Assembly (NCBI RefSeq): GCF_013365535.1
Contig: NZ_CP053590.1
Location: 1,354,501-1,418,500 of the forward strand
Source of the DNA: Aquimarina sp. TRL1
GTDB lineage: Bacteria; Bacteroidota; Bacteroidia; Flavobacteriales; Flavobacteriaceae
DNA length: 64,000 nucleotides
Reading direction: 5' to 3'
Position numbers and translations under genes: made by a program
Notes under the pieces: model-generated
The model's input: the letters and a program-made list of their open reading frames with translations, nothing else
Database searches by the model: none
Told to the model about the DNA's origin: nothing
Shown here: piece after piece, positions 9,673-19,083 of the stretch
Layout of the letters: every line of letters begins with the position of its first letter
How positions within the stretch are numbered: position 1 is the first letter of the stretch

Positions 9673-10848
9673 ATGATCAATTATTTAACGATAATAAAAA
9701 AGTACCTTAATAACACCATTTCTTCTTCTGAACGGGAAATGCTCTGGCAGTGGCTTCAAAATGACGCTAGGAACAGAACGCTTTTCAAAGAAGAAATAAA
9801 AAAATGGTATCAAAGACAGGAAAAGAAAGAAGATGTTGACCCTAATTCGGCATATCTTAGGTTTATGACTGCTATCACTAAAAAGAGACCTTCTTTTCTT
9901 CAAAAAATAATCTCTTTTCATCCAATAAGATATGCTGCTGCCCTTCTTTGCGGAATCTTGTTTGGTGCTTATTTCTTATATACTAATACTGATATATTCC
10001 CCTCTTCAGAAAGAGTTCCTTTCGTCACGGAATATCCCAACTCCGATAATAAGGTCAAAATTGTTCAATCGGATGGGAGTATAACCTATATAGACCTCGA
10101 AGGTCAGACCCAATTAACCGATCAGACAGGAGGAGTAATCGGCACAAAAAATAAGGACCAACTGGTATTAGCTTCTAAAACTACCGCAAGAGAGGCTGCT
10201 TTTATGGAAATTTCTATTCCGAAGGGCAATATGTTTCAACTGACACTGGCAGACGGGACAAAAGTGTGGCTAAACGCTTCCAGTTCTTTAAAATTCCCTC
10301 AGAGTTTTGACCCTTCTGATACAAACCGAATTGTATACCTCGAAGGAGAAGCCTTTTTTGATGTAACCAAAAACAAAGCGCAACCTTTTATTGTTAAAAC
10401 GAAAGATATCGATGTCAGTGTGCTGGGAACTCAATTTAATGTTTCATCCTATCAGGATGACGAAGCTATCAAAACGACACTGGTAGAAGGCTCTGTGGCA
10501 ATTCATCAGAAAAACAATACTGCAAAAAAAATGATTCTTACCCCAAGTTATCAAGCAGTTTTTGATAAAAAACAACAATCGATTCATCAGAAAAAAGTAA
10601 ATACTACTGTATACACTTCCTGGATGAGTAAGAAGATTATTATTCAGAATGAAACCTTTGCAGAAGTTTCAAAACGGATAGAACGTGCTTATAATGTGTC
10701 GATTCACAGTCATAATAAAAAACTAAACACAACACGGTTTACAGGTGAATTTGACATAGAAAATATCGAAGAAATTTTTATGACATTTTCCAAAACTTTA
10801 GAATTTACATATGAAATAAAAGATAATACAATTACAATCAATCCATAG
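9673..10848 (+). CDS. FecR-family anti-sigma regulator
   Basis: Inner-membrane signal transducer. The cytoplasmic N-terminal region (1-85) would hold the ECF sigma factor. One transmembrane helix lies at about 88-106 (AAALLCGILFGAYFL). The periplasmic FecR domain contains IPKGNMFQLTLADGTKVWLN and VYLEGEAFFDV, and a C-terminal DUF4974-like domain (about 310-390) follows. It is divergent from the sigma gene and 79 nt ahead of the TonB receptor, with a hairpin in between. The receptor's N-terminal STN domain is the expected partner of the periplasmic part. Confidence 0.92.
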   Translation: MINYLTIIKKYLNNTISSSEREMLWQWLQNDARNRTLFKEEIKKWYQRQEKKEDVDPNSAYLRFMTAITKKRPSFLQKIISFHPIRYAAALLCGILFGAYFLYTNTDIFPSSERVPFVTEYPNSDNKVKIVQSDGSITYIDLEGQTQLTDQTGGVIGTKNKDQLVLASKTTAREAAFMEISIPKGNMFQLTLADGTKVWLNASSSLKFPQSFDPSDTNRIVYLEGEAFFDVTKNKAQPFIVKTKDIDVSVLGTQFNVSSYQDDEAIKTTLVEGSVAIHQKNNTAKKMILTPSYQAVFDKKQQSIHQKKVNTTVYTSWMSKKIIIQNETFAEVSKRIERAYNVSIHSHNKKLNTTRFTGEFDIENIEEIFMTFSKTLEFTYEIKDNTITINP

Positions 10849-10878
10849 AAAAAGGAAGTGCGGCAACACCTCCTTTTT
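10849..10878 (+). terminator. Hairpin between fecR and the TonB receptor gene
   Basis: The eight-base-pair stem AAAAAGGA/TCCTTTTT, one mismatch, then GTG/CAC, closes a CGGCAA loop. The T-run is inside the stem. It looks like a read-through terminator or an mRNA stability element. A hairpin with nearly the same loop occurs at the other FecR-SusC junction (33769-33798). Confidence 0.6.
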
Positions 10879-10927
10879 AGAATGTTGATTATTAAAATAG
10901 GTACTAACAATCAAACTTTTCAAAATT

Positions 10928-13900
10928 ATGAAAAAAAAAGGGAATCCCTGGTCATGTATTCTCATGACCGATAAATCAATGATCCTTAAAATGAAGCTAT
11001 CATTTATTGCTTTTTGTTTTTCTGTTTTTCAAATAATGGCGACGTCCGGTTTTTCTCAGGGTAAGATTCAATTAAACTTTGAAAAAGCGCCAATCAGTGA
11101 TGTCCTTCATGAAATAAGGAACCAAGCCCCTTATAAATTCTTTTACATGAATCAGGAGATTAATCTGGATCAAAAAACATCTATTCATGTAAACAATGAA
11201 ACACTGGAGAATGTACTATCCATCCTTTTTGAAGATACGAATATCTCATATGCTATTATAGGAAAGCAGGTTATACTAAAAAAAGCACCTAAAAAGACAA
11301 AAGAAGTACTCTACAGAGAAATTAAAGGAACTGTCAAGGATGTAAATGGGAGTCCGCTACCTGGTGCAAATATCATTGTCAAAGGTACTTCCATAGGTGC
11401 GCAAACAGATTTTGATGGCAATTTTTCTATCAATATATCAGAAGAACACACCACATTAGTTATTTCTTTTATAGGATTCGAAACTACCGAGGTAGACATC
11501 CAGGGAAAAGATTTTATCAATATCGTATTAAAAGATGCTTCTGCTCAATTAGATGATGTTGTTATTGTAGGATCCAGAAACCCCAGCAGGACAGCTACAG
11601 AAACAGCTGTAGCAATTGACGTCATTGATGTGACAGAAATAGCCTCTCAAGGACCTCAAACCTCTGTAAATGAAATACTCAATTATGTTGCTCCTTCTTT
11701 CACCTCACAAACACAGACGGTCTCCGACGGAACCGATCATATCGACCCTGCATCCTTACGGGGACTTGGTCCGGATCAGGTACTGGTCTTAATCAATGGA
11801 AAAAGAAGGCACAATTCTTCACTGATTAATGTTAATGGAACTGTAGGAGCTGGTAGCGTTGGGACTGACATGAATGCAATTCCTACATCTGCGATACAAC
11901 GAATTGAAGTATTGAGAGATGGCGCTGCTGCACAATATGGATCGGATGCTATCGCTGGAGTTATTAATTTGGTACTAAAAAAAGATACCGGAAAATTAGA
12001 TCTTACCTTGACTACCGGAGCAAACTTTAGTAAGAACGCAAACCAGTTTGAAGGAGGTAGTGATGGAGAAAAGGTGAAAATTGAAGCCAATTATGGATTA
12101 GCTATCGGGGACAATGGGGGGTATATCAATTTCTCCGGTTCACTATCCTCCAGAGAACCTGCTTTAAGAAATAAAGACTATCAGGGAGGTATCTTCAGAG
12201 GATATCACGGTGCTGAAAGGGTATTCGCTGCTAATGGAGGAATCGTAGCAGCAATGACATTGACTGACTATCAAACTGCTTCTCAGGAGCTGAGCTACCT
12301 AAATCAGGATACAAAAGATCAGATTGCCGCCTTAGACCTTACCAATGAAGACGATATTACCTCGCTTAGAGAACTATTAAATTTTGATGCTGATGAAGAT
12401 GAACTAGCTGCGAGAGGACTGAGTCGTTCTGATTTTAGATTTAAAGTAGGTACTTCTAAGCTAAGAGAGGGTAAATTCTTCGCTAATATGGAAATTCCTG
12501 TTGGAGAGAATGCCACTGTCTATAGTTTTGGTGGTATTAGTTATCGTCAGGGATTGGCTGCCGGATTTTACAGAAGACCAGCTCAAGCAGATGGCAGAGC
12601 AAATACACCTGCATTCCCTAATGGTTTTTTGCCTAATATAGGTACGGATATCATTGATAAATCCTTAGCCACAGGAATCAAAGGAAAAATCAATGATTGG
12701 AATATTGATTTTTCGAATACTTATGGAATAAACACCTTTGACATAACAGTGAGTAACTCCAGTAATGGAACTCTGGGCGTTGCAACCCCCAGAACCTTTG
12801 ATGCAGGGGCACTAAAATTTATGCAGAATACAACCAACCTTGACACTAATAAATTTCATGAAGACATTTTTAGTGGGTTAAACATTGCGATGGGAGCTGA
12901 ATTCAAGGTAGAAAACTATGCTATTAGTGCAGGAGAAGAGGCCTCTTATACCAGTTATGATATTAACGGAAACCCTGTAAATAGTGCTACCCCAGACGGA
13001 TTACTTGTTCGTAACAATTTTACAGGGTCCGTTCTTGGAGGAGGATCACAGGTTTTTAGAGGATATGATCCTAATAATGAAACTGATAAATTCAGAAACA
13101 GTATTGCTGGGTATATTGATATAGAAGCTGATTTCACAGATAAATGGCTCTTTAGTGTTGCTGGGCGTTATGAAAACTTCTCTGATTTTGGAGATACATT
13201 TAATTATAAAGTAGCAACTCGCTATAAATTATCAGAAGACTTCTCGATCCGTGCAGCCAATAGTACGGGATTTAGAGCACCTTCTCTACATCAGCAGTTT
13301 TTTAGCAGAACCAGTACCGTATTTGTAGACAATCAACCTTTTGAACAAGGAACATTCACGAATGATAGCCGAGCAGCGTCCCTTATCGGTATTGCAAAAC
13401 TAAAAGAAGAAACTTCTAATAGCTTTAGCGCTGGTCTTACTGCCAAAATTAAAAACCTTACCATTACAGCAGATGCATATCTGATTACTATTGATGATCG
13501 TATTATTTATAGTGGAAGCTTTGGGAACGGAGGAGACCCTGAACTAACTCAGGTATTTCAGACTGCCGGAGCAACGAGTGCTCGTTTTTTCGTTAATGCC
13601 ATTGACACTAAATCTCAAGGGTTTGATGTTGTTATTTCTCATAAAGCATCTCTGGGAGATGAAGTAACCTTAAAAAATGACTTGTCTGCTACTTTCTCTA
13701 AAACAGAAGTCGAAGAAATCAGAGTTCCTGAAAAAATTGCAAATGCGGGATTGAGTGGTAGTTTTTTTGATGGACAAGAAGAAGCCTTCTTAACCCTTGC
13801 TCAACCGAGAGCAAAGGTAAACCTCACAAACAGTCTATCTATAGGAAATTGGGATTTCCTTCTAAGAAATGTATTCTTTGGAGAAGTGACAGATCCTGAT

Positions 13901-14167
13901 GATTTTAATGGCGACCTGCGAGTAGAGGGAACAACCGTAAGTGATGATGCCATATATGGAAGTAAAATTGTAACAGATTTATCAATATCAACCTCTATTT
14001 TGAAAAACCTACAAATAACAATAGGTGCCAATAATTTATTAGATGTATATCCTGATGAGAATAGAGCAGAAGGAACTGCAGGGGATCAGTTTGTATATTC
14101 GAGAAGAACTTCTCAATTCGGGTACTCTGGTCGATTCCTTTTTGCTCGTTTAAATTTTAACTTATAA
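10928..14167 (+). CDS. TonB-dependent outer-membrane receptor with STN signalling domain
   Basis: The 1079-residue receptor starts with an extended N-terminus and signal peptide (about 22-40). An STN domain follows (about 45-115) for contact with FecR. Next come a carboxypeptidase-regulatory-like domain (IKGTVKDVNGSPLPGANI, about 127-205), a plug domain (VVIVGSRNPSRTATE to GVINLVLKK) and a 22-strand-type barrel. No SusD gene follows, so this is a classical TonB receptor rather than a SusCD glycan importer. The plug motif GLGPDQVLVLINGKRRH is typical of siderophore/vitamin-type receptors. The ligand is unknown. Confidence 0.92.
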   Translation: MKKKGNPWSCILMTDKSMILKMKLSFIAFCFSVFQIMATSGFSQGKIQLNFEKAPISDVLHEIRNQAPYKFFYMNQEINLDQKTSIHVNNETLENVLSILFEDTNISYAIIGKQVILKKAPKKTKEVLYREIKGTVKDVNGSPLPGANIIVKGTSIGAQTDFDGNFSINISEEHTTLVISFIGFETTEVDIQGKDFINIVLKDASAQLDDVVIVGSRNPSRTATETAVAIDVIDVTEIASQGPQTSVNEILNYVAPSFTSQTQTVSDGTDHIDPASLRGLGPDQVLVLINGKRRHNSSLINVNGTVGAGSVGTDMNAIPTSAIQRIEVLRDGAAAQYGSDAIAGVINLVLKKDTGKLDLTLTTGANFSKNANQFEGGSDGEKVKIEANYGLAIGDNGGYINFSGSLSSREPALRNKDYQGGIFRGYHGAERVFAANGGIVAAMTLTDYQTASQELSYLNQDTKDQIAALDLTNEDDITSLRELLNFDADEDELAARGLSRSDFRFKVGTSKLREGKFFANMEIPVGENATVYSFGGISYRQGLAAGFYRRPAQADGRANTPAFPNGFLPNIGTDIIDKSLATGIKGKINDWNIDFSNTYGINTFDITVSNSSNGTLGVATPRTFDAGALKFMQNTTNLDTNKFHEDIFSGLNIAMGAEFKVENYAISAGEEASYTSYDINGNPVNSATPDGLLVRNNFTGSVLGGGSQVFRGYDPNNETDKFRNSIAGYIDIEADFTDKWLFSVAGRYENFSDFGDTFNYKVATRYKLSEDFSIRAANSTGFRAPSLHQQFFSRTSTVFVDNQPFEQGTFTNDSRAASLIGIAKLKEETSNSFSAGLTAKIKNLTITADAYLITIDDRIIYSGSFGNGGDPELTQVFQTAGATSARFFVNAIDTKSQGFDVVISHKASLGDEVTLKNDLSATFSKTEVEEIRVPEKIANAGLSGSFFDGQEEAFLTLAQPRAKVNLTNSLSIGNWDFLLRNVFFGEVTDPDDFNGDLRVEGTTVSDDAIYGSKIVTDLSISTSILKNLQITIGANNLLDVYPDENRAEGTAGDQFVYSRRTSQFGYSGRFLFARLNFNL

Positions 14168-14188
14168 AAAAACCCCTTTTGTTCTTAT

Positions 14189-14236
14189 GGTAAACAGGCG
14201 AGGTTACTGGTATATCCTTGCTTGTTTACCTCTTTT
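14189..14236 (+). terminator. Probable terminator after the TonB receptor
   Basis: An 11-bp stem (14189-14199 with 14220-14230, one wobble) has a 20-nt loop and is followed by a short T-rich stretch. Confidence 0.5.
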
Positions 14237-14364
14237 ACTAGAATTTAAAACATGTCGCTACACAAGGATTCACTTCCTTATGACATATCATGTACTCACA
14301 TTGAAATCATGTGTGTCTAGGAACTGAATATTCTAGATATCAAATAAAACAATATCGGGTTATT

Positions 14365-14398
14365 AAAAAGAGCAGGGCCATAAAAACAGCCCTGCTCT
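14365..14398 (-). terminator. Intrinsic terminator of the serine protease gene
   Basis: A perfect 10-bp GC-rich stem (14369-14378 with 14389-14398) has a 10-nt loop. On the minus strand it is followed by a T-run. Confidence 0.9.
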
Positions 14399-14425
14399 AA
14401 TTTTATAATTAACTAAACTTCTTTG

Positions 14426-16117
14426 TTATTTTTTAATAATTCGTTGTATTTGGTTTTTACCTTCAGATGAGATCTTTATCATATAAACACCTCTTTTCAG
14501 ACCTGATACATTAATTGTGTTTTCTGCAGATCCTTTCTGAATAGTCTTTCCTAAAAGGTCAATAATTTCATAAGATGCATCTACTGTTGGTGGTAAGAAT
14601 ATTTCTATCTCTCCTCCTGCAACCGGGTTAGGAGCTACTGTAAACTTCTGGTTTTCGAAAGCTTCTGTTTCTACAACCCCTTCTGTTACAGATTCTGTTA
14701 ACGCTCTGCTACCACATCTACCGATTCTATTCCATCCTCTACCTGATCGTTTTTCATATAAGTACCCTCTGTACGTTACTCGATCTCCAGCAGAATACGA
14801 AACCCCAGATCTCCATGGAGCTACTCCTGCGCAAATATCTCCACTACCACCACAGTTTCCTGAAGCAGTATACGTTGTGGAATTACAGTTAATTGTAAAA
14901 GAATCTACATTCTGCCCTGAGTTTCTTGCCTGCCAGTTTGTTCCTACAGTAGTCGATACTTGTCTGGATTGTCCTGCACTAATCGTAAACTGAGAACTTC
15001 CATTTCTGTAAAAACTCAAGCTACAATTGGTACTGTTTCTAAAAGTGACATTGACCTGATCTCCATCAGAGCATCCTCCGCCACCACTAAGTCCCATGGC
15101 TCTCCAAAAATTTGAAACAGTAGCTCTCACTCCGTAATTACTTCCTCCACTTCTGCTACATCCACCATATCCATGTACTCCTACTGCATTTCCTGAAGCT
15201 TCATCAATAATAGGGCTTCCTGAATTTCCTCCTTCAGTATCTGTTCTATATCTCACAAAAGTATTGGTAGAAGAGGATAATGGTCCTGAATGCGTTTGCT
15301 GCGTCTGATTATCTCTACCTGTATCGACTCCGTATCCCGTAATTCGAATTGTACTTCCCGGATTACTCTGTACTACATTGTATGATTTTCCTTGCGCCTG
15401 AATTGGCGTTTTTCCTGTTTGGCTATTGGCACTTGCTGTAAAAACTGCCCAATCAGTAGAAGCTCCTGTATATTCAGTTACAAAGTTTCCAATAGGATAT
15501 TGGTCTTCTGGTCCTGGGTGTACAACACTTCCTCCTGAGTTAGATTTTGGAACCTGAAACTCTATTAATTGTGCTCTACTAGTAGCACAATGTCCAGCTG
15601 TTACCAGTTTTCCATTTCTAATAATCCAACCTGTACATCCTATTGGCATAATTCTACCAATTGCTCTATCTGAGGAAGCTCTCCTATCATCAGAAGATCC
15701 ACATTGTGTTTTTGTGGACGACTTTTCTCCTACTTCCAGTTCATTCACTTTTAGACGAATTGCTCCCGATTTTGCTCCAGAAGTCAATGTTACTCTTACC
15801 TTATCTCCATTAAAATAAGCTGTAGAGTTTTTCCATTCTTTAAGTGTGTTTGCTGTTAGTGTTTGCGTTGCTCCATCTAATAATGATGTAATGGTAAGTT
15901 TCCCATTAGCACCTAATTCTACCTCCTCAAAGTACAATCGTAACCAAGTAGCTCCTTTTTCGGTTACTACTTCCGAAGCTTCTTGTGTTCCGCTCTTATT
16001 TGCATTTGTTTTTATCTCCAGGTTATACTTGGAATAATGATGAGGTAGTTCTTCCTGTGCAAATACATTCGCACATGACCATAAAATTATGGTCAATAAA
16101 AAAAGTGATTTTTTCAT
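14426..16117 (-). CDS. Secreted trypsin-like serine protease with chitin-binding-like module and T9SS sorting domain
   Basis: An Sec signal peptide (1-20, ending VFAQ) is followed by a pro-region. The S1-type catalytic domain has H176 in VTAGHC, D222 in STDWAVF and S299 in EGGNSGSP, so the triad is complete. At about 430-470 a Trp/Tyr-rich segment (WRSGVSYSAGDRVTYRGYLYE) resembles CBM5/12 carbohydrate-binding modules. The last ~75 residues (VAPNPVAGGEI, GLKRGVYMIKI, ending IIKK) form a type A T9SS sorting domain, so the protein should be exported by the gliding-associated type IX system. The gene is flanked by terminators and appears monocistronic. Confidence 0.93.
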   Translation of the reverse strand: MKKSLFLLTIILWSCANVFAQEELPHHYSKYNLEIKTNANKSGTQEASEVVTEKGATWLRLYFEEVELGANGKLTITSLLDGATQTLTANTLKEWKNSTAYFNGDKVRVTLTSGAKSGAIRLKVNELEVGEKSSTKTQCGSSDDRRASSDRAIGRIMPIGCTGWIIRNGKLVTAGHCATSRAQLIEFQVPKSNSGGSVVHPGPEDQYPIGNFVTEYTGASTDWAVFTASANSQTGKTPIQAQGKSYNVVQSNPGSTIRITGYGVDTGRDNQTQQTHSGPLSSSTNTFVRYRTDTEGGNSGSPIIDEASGNAVGVHGYGGCSRSGGSNYGVRATVSNFWRAMGLSGGGGCSDGDQVNVTFRNSTNCSLSFYRNGSSQFTISAGQSRQVSTTVGTNWQARNSGQNVDSFTINCNSTTYTASGNCGGSGDICAGVAPWRSGVSYSAGDRVTYRGYLYEKRSGRGWNRIGRCGSRALTESVTEGVVETEAFENQKFTVAPNPVAGGEIEIFLPPTVDASYEIIDLLGKTIQKGSAENTINVSGLKRGVYMIKISSEGKNQIQRIIKK

Positions 16118-16253
16118 GTTTAAAAGATGAGTTTGTGTTAATTGTTAAATTTTGTTTAGTTAATTACAAAACTAAAAGTACAACAATAAAACAATCATCT
16201 CAAAAACAACATATTACATTTTAATGCGAATTAGTCTAATTTAGTATTTATTT

Positions 16254-16287
16254 AACAAAAAAAGCGTTCAAATATCTTGAACGCTTT
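16254..16287 (-). terminator. Intrinsic terminator of the Fn3 lipoprotein gene
   Basis: A perfect 11-bp stem (16261-16271 with 16277-16287) has a 5-nt loop. The minus-strand reading ends in a T-run. Confidence 0.9.
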
Positions 16288-16349
16288 CTTATAACGGGTT
16301 CTATTAATCAAAAAATCAATATCACTGAATTCTTTTTATGCTACAAGAA

Positions 16350-16781
16350 TTACAATGTTGTGATTTGTATCGGTCCTGCCCACTCACTATATGTATCTAA
16401 GTTACATCTAGAGCGTACATATACATTATAAGTGGTTCTTGATTCTAATTTTTTTATTTCTACATTGTTACTTCCTACGTTAAGGATATTTCCTTCCTCA
16501 CCTACGATTGGCTCATCATTTTTTGCAATGTTGTCATCTAGTTTTTGGTATCTTACTTCCCAAGACTGCTCTTTATAGATAGCGTCTTGCTCCCATATGA
16601 CATTTACAGTTTCATTCGTTACATCTTCTGTAGAAAGACCTTTTGGCTCCACACATATGGTGCTCACTTGATCATCTATTGTTACTTCTGTCCCTGAAGT
16701 AGTAGTCGTATCAAAAGATTCTGATTCGCAACTTATTAGTGCGATCGAAAACAAGGTTAGAAAAAGGGCTTTTTTAATCAT
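16350..16781 (-). CDS. Fibronectin type III lipoprotein, 143 aa
   Basis: The start at 16781 gives a lipoprotein signal ending in LISC; an upstream in-frame ATG at 16838 would add 19 residues before the signal and is unlikely. The mature part (about 45-140) is one Fn3-like beta-sandwich: GLSTEDVTNETVNVIWEQ, WEVRYQKLDD, TYNVYVRSRC and SEWAGPIQITTL. The repeated cysteine in VRSRC is frequent in Bacteroidota surface Fn3 domains. It probably acts as a surface adhesin or binding module. It has its own terminator and a -7 box upstream. Confidence 0.82.
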   Translation of the reverse strand: MIKKALFLTLFSIALISCESESFDTTTTSGTEVTIDDQVSTICVEPKGLSTEDVTNETVNVIWEQDAIYKEQSWEVRYQKLDDNIAKNDEPIVGEEGNILNVGSNNVEIKKLESRTTYNVYVRSRCNLDTYSEWAGPIQITTL

Positions 16782-17261
16782 TTTTTTAAAATTTAAATAG
16801 TGCTTTAAATAATTATTTTGGTTAAAAATTCGAGGCAAAAGTATTTAAAAAAACAATACAAAAAGCATGTAAAAAAGCTACCTAACTAAAAGAAAAATAG
16901 AGACTTACAAAATGAAAAAATAAGAGATTCGCATTAAACAATTGATCGGATTGCACATAATGGAACTAAAACAAAAGAGTTTAGTTAAAATCATTCATTT
17001 TTTTAACAAAAAACACAAGAAATCAAAAACACATAAAATGTTAATAAAAACAAAAAATACTGACAAAAACTCAATAAAAAAATCAAAAACAACTCAATTT
17101 TTATCATTTAAATAATAAAAAGACTTTTTTTTAATGAATATATCAAGATCAAAAAGAAAAATTGTTCATTATTGACAAAAAAAAGAGACTTTCCTTTTGT
17201 ATTCGAAAAAATAACGGCACTTTTTTTCTTCAAAAAAGACTTTTTACAAAGAAGTTTGCTC
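16782..17261. other. AT-rich intergenic region of about 480 nt
   Basis: It contains the -7 box of the Fn3 gene and then very A/T-rich sequence with many A- and T-runs. A 51-codon Lys-rich reading frame (16960-17115, plus strand) is low complexity and not convincing. No clear terminator for the minus-strand UspA gene was found, only T-tracts. Confidence 0.5.
16836..16843 (-). promoter_or_regulatory. -7 element for the Fn3 lipoprotein gene
   Basis: The minus strand reads TACTTTTG, a perfect TAnnTTTG, about 55 nt upstream of the chosen ATG. The upstream in-frame ATG at 16838 falls inside this box, which further disfavours it. Confidence 0.55.
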
Positions 17262-18116
17262 CTATTTGCTCATTCGTTCCATAGACGGAATGACTAAAAA
17301 AGGCACATTTGTATGATACACTATTTGATTTACAACAGGCTTAAAAAGTAAATTATCAAAGAAAGAATGCTTATTATGTATCATAGCCAATAGATGAATA
17401 GGATTTTTTTTCTGATAATCTTCAATTGCTTCTATTACGTCCATTCCATCTGTAATATGAAATGTATGTGTATTTTCTTTAAAATATTCATCCAAAAATA
17501 CTTTGGTTTCTTCCTGATAATCACTTAACGACAATCCGTAATAAGCATATAACATTGTTAGTTTGGTCTGATGGTTTGTACTTATTTCTTTGATAAAAGA
17601 AAGCGCTGTATTATCTGTATTCAGATTATAATCTGTAGGAAAAAGGATTTCTTTTGGAGTAATATAAGCATATTCTTCTGGTACTGCTATAACGGGACAC
17701 TTTGCTTTTTTTATCATATACATCGTATGGGTGCCCATAAAAATTTCTTTTGCTCCAGTAGCCCCCTTTGTCCCCATCACAATAAGATCTATACCCTCAT
17801 TATCAATGACCTGCAATGCCTCATCAATAAGCGTATTAAAGGCTGACCTATGAATGAAATGATGTCTCGGGTTTTGAAATTCTTCTTTTATTTTTTCTAT
17901 GATGATTTCCAGTCCTTTTTCTGAGTTTTCCCTTGAAATATCTTCTAACTGATACATCTGTTGATTTTCTAATAAATACTGATCATGATAGGATATAGGG
18001 GTATATGTGTTCAACAAATAGAAGGTACAGGTTTCATTTTCATATAAACGAAGTGCGTATCGTATGGCATTAAATGCATTTTCTGAGAAATCTGTTGGTA
18101 ATAGAATTTTTTTCAT
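17262..18116 (-). CDS. Tandem-domain universal stress protein (UspA family)
   Basis: Two USP folds of about 140 residues each. The first starts MKKILLPTDFSENA and carries the ATP-binding-type motif VMGTKGATGAKEIFMG followed by CPVIAVP. The second is degenerate in the loop (LLAMIHNKHSFFDN). It lies 13 nt after the upstream usp gene, so the two form an operon under the FNR-like promoter at 19013-19055. In other bacteria usp genes are often induced by oxygen limitation; the promoter here points the same way. Confidence 0.92.
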   Translation of the reverse strand: MKKILLPTDFSENAFNAIRYALRLYENETCTFYLLNTYTPISYHDQYLLENQQMYQLEDISRENSEKGLEIIIEKIKEEFQNPRHHFIHRSAFNTLIDEALQVIDNEGIDLIVMGTKGATGAKEIFMGTHTMYMIKKAKCPVIAVPEEYAYITPKEILFPTDYNLNTDNTALSFIKEISTNHQTKLTMLYAYYGLSLSDYQEETKVFLDEYFKENTHTFHITDGMDVIEAIEDYQKKNPIHLLAMIHNKHSFFDNLLFKPVVNQIVYHTNVPFLVIPSMERMSK

Positions 18117-18129
18117 GGTGTATCGTCTT

Positions 18130-18981
18130 TTATTTTCTTGGTAAGTTTTGCATTACCAGAAATGGTATCGTAATCTGTAATCCTATCTTATCAATCGTCG
18201 ACTGAAAAAATATATATTCCAAAAATGAATGTCTGGAATTAACCATAACCAGCATATCGATAGCCTTATCTCTTATAAATGTATTGATTGCTTGTGATAG
18301 GCTCTCGGAGGCTTCTCTGTGAAAAGTAAGGTGATTTTCTTTAAAACAATCTTCCAGAAACAGCTTATTGTCTTCTTGCCGGAAGGATAATTCATCAGAA
18401 TCCGAAATAAACAACATGTGAATCATCGATCTATAACTCTTGGAAATCGTAGATAACAGTCTCAACTCTCTCTTCTTATATGGAATTTTAAAATTCGTAG
18501 GAAAAAGGATTTTTTTAGGTTGTGTATATGAGCCATAAGATTGAGGAATTGCTAAAACAGGACATTTTACATATTTCATCAAGTGCAGGGTATTACTCCC
18601 AAAAATAGCATATTTATGGGAAGTTTGTCCTTTGGTTCCCATAAGAATCAGATCGATATTTTCTTGATCTGCCAATACATTTGCAGCATCTACCAATTCA
18701 TCAAAAACAGCTATTTTATGGTACTCATGTTTTGGATTGGGAGAGATTCCCCTAAGTGTCGTCTCAACCTCTGTTAATTGCTGAATTGTTTTCTTGTGAA
18801 TTGCGTTTTTTAACGCTTCAAAAGTTTTTCTATCAGGAATCATTTCTTCCGCATAAACTTCATCTGCATACGCATGTAATATAAAGAATTCACAGCGTTC
18901 ATACTTATAAAGTTCTGCTCCATACCGAAAGGCATTCATTGCATTTTCAGAGAAGTCTGTAGGGATTAGAATTTTCCTCAT
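18130..18981 (-). CDS. Tandem-domain universal stress protein (UspA family)
   Basis: Starts MRKILIPTDFSENAMNAF; the first USP domain has LILMGTKGQTSHKYAIFGSN and CPVLAIP, the nucleotide-binding pattern. The second domain (from about 150) keeps the fold pattern but lost the glycine loop (MLVMVNSRHSFLEY). It is the first gene of a usp-usp operon. Its leader is predicted to be about 25 nt from a promoter with a palindromic FNR-like box. It is one of five usp paralogues in the window. Confidence 0.92.
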   Translation of the reverse strand: MRKILIPTDFSENAMNAFRYGAELYKYERCEFFILHAYADEVYAEEMIPDRKTFEALKNAIHKKTIQQLTEVETTLRGISPNPKHEYHKIAVFDELVDAANVLADQENIDLILMGTKGQTSHKYAIFGSNTLHLMKYVKCPVLAIPQSYGSYTQPKKILFPTNFKIPYKKRELRLLSTISKSYRSMIHMLFISDSDELSFRQEDNKLFLEDCFKENHLTFHREASESLSQAINTFIRDKAIDMLVMVNSRHSFLEYIFFQSTIDKIGLQITIPFLVMQNLPRK

Positions 18982-19012
18982 AATGATCGGTTTTGTTATG
19001 ATTATGGTACTT

Positions 19013-19055
19013 CAAAACTACTGAACCAATTTCTATAAAACCATGATAATTATCA
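19013..19055 (-). promoter_or_regulatory. FNR-like box plus -7 element, usp-usp promoter
   Basis: The palindrome TGATAATTATCA (19044-19055) stands 23 nt from TAGTTTTG (minus strand, 19013-19020), a perfect TAnnTTTG. The box centre is near -41 from the expected start of transcription, the class II activator position. The same spacing recurs at six other promoters in the window. Confidence 0.8.
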
Positions 19056-19083
19056 GGTACTGTGTCTCTTCCTATGGTATTAA

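Noticed and set aside
11311..14031. Several minus-strand open frames within the TonB receptor gene
   Set aside because: They are antisense shadows of a clearly coding strand, without starts, promoters or motifs.
16960..17115. 51-codon plus-strand reading frame in the large AT-rich gap
   Set aside because: Lys/Asn/Ser low-complexity translation from A-rich DNA, no promoter box near the start and no recognisable motif.
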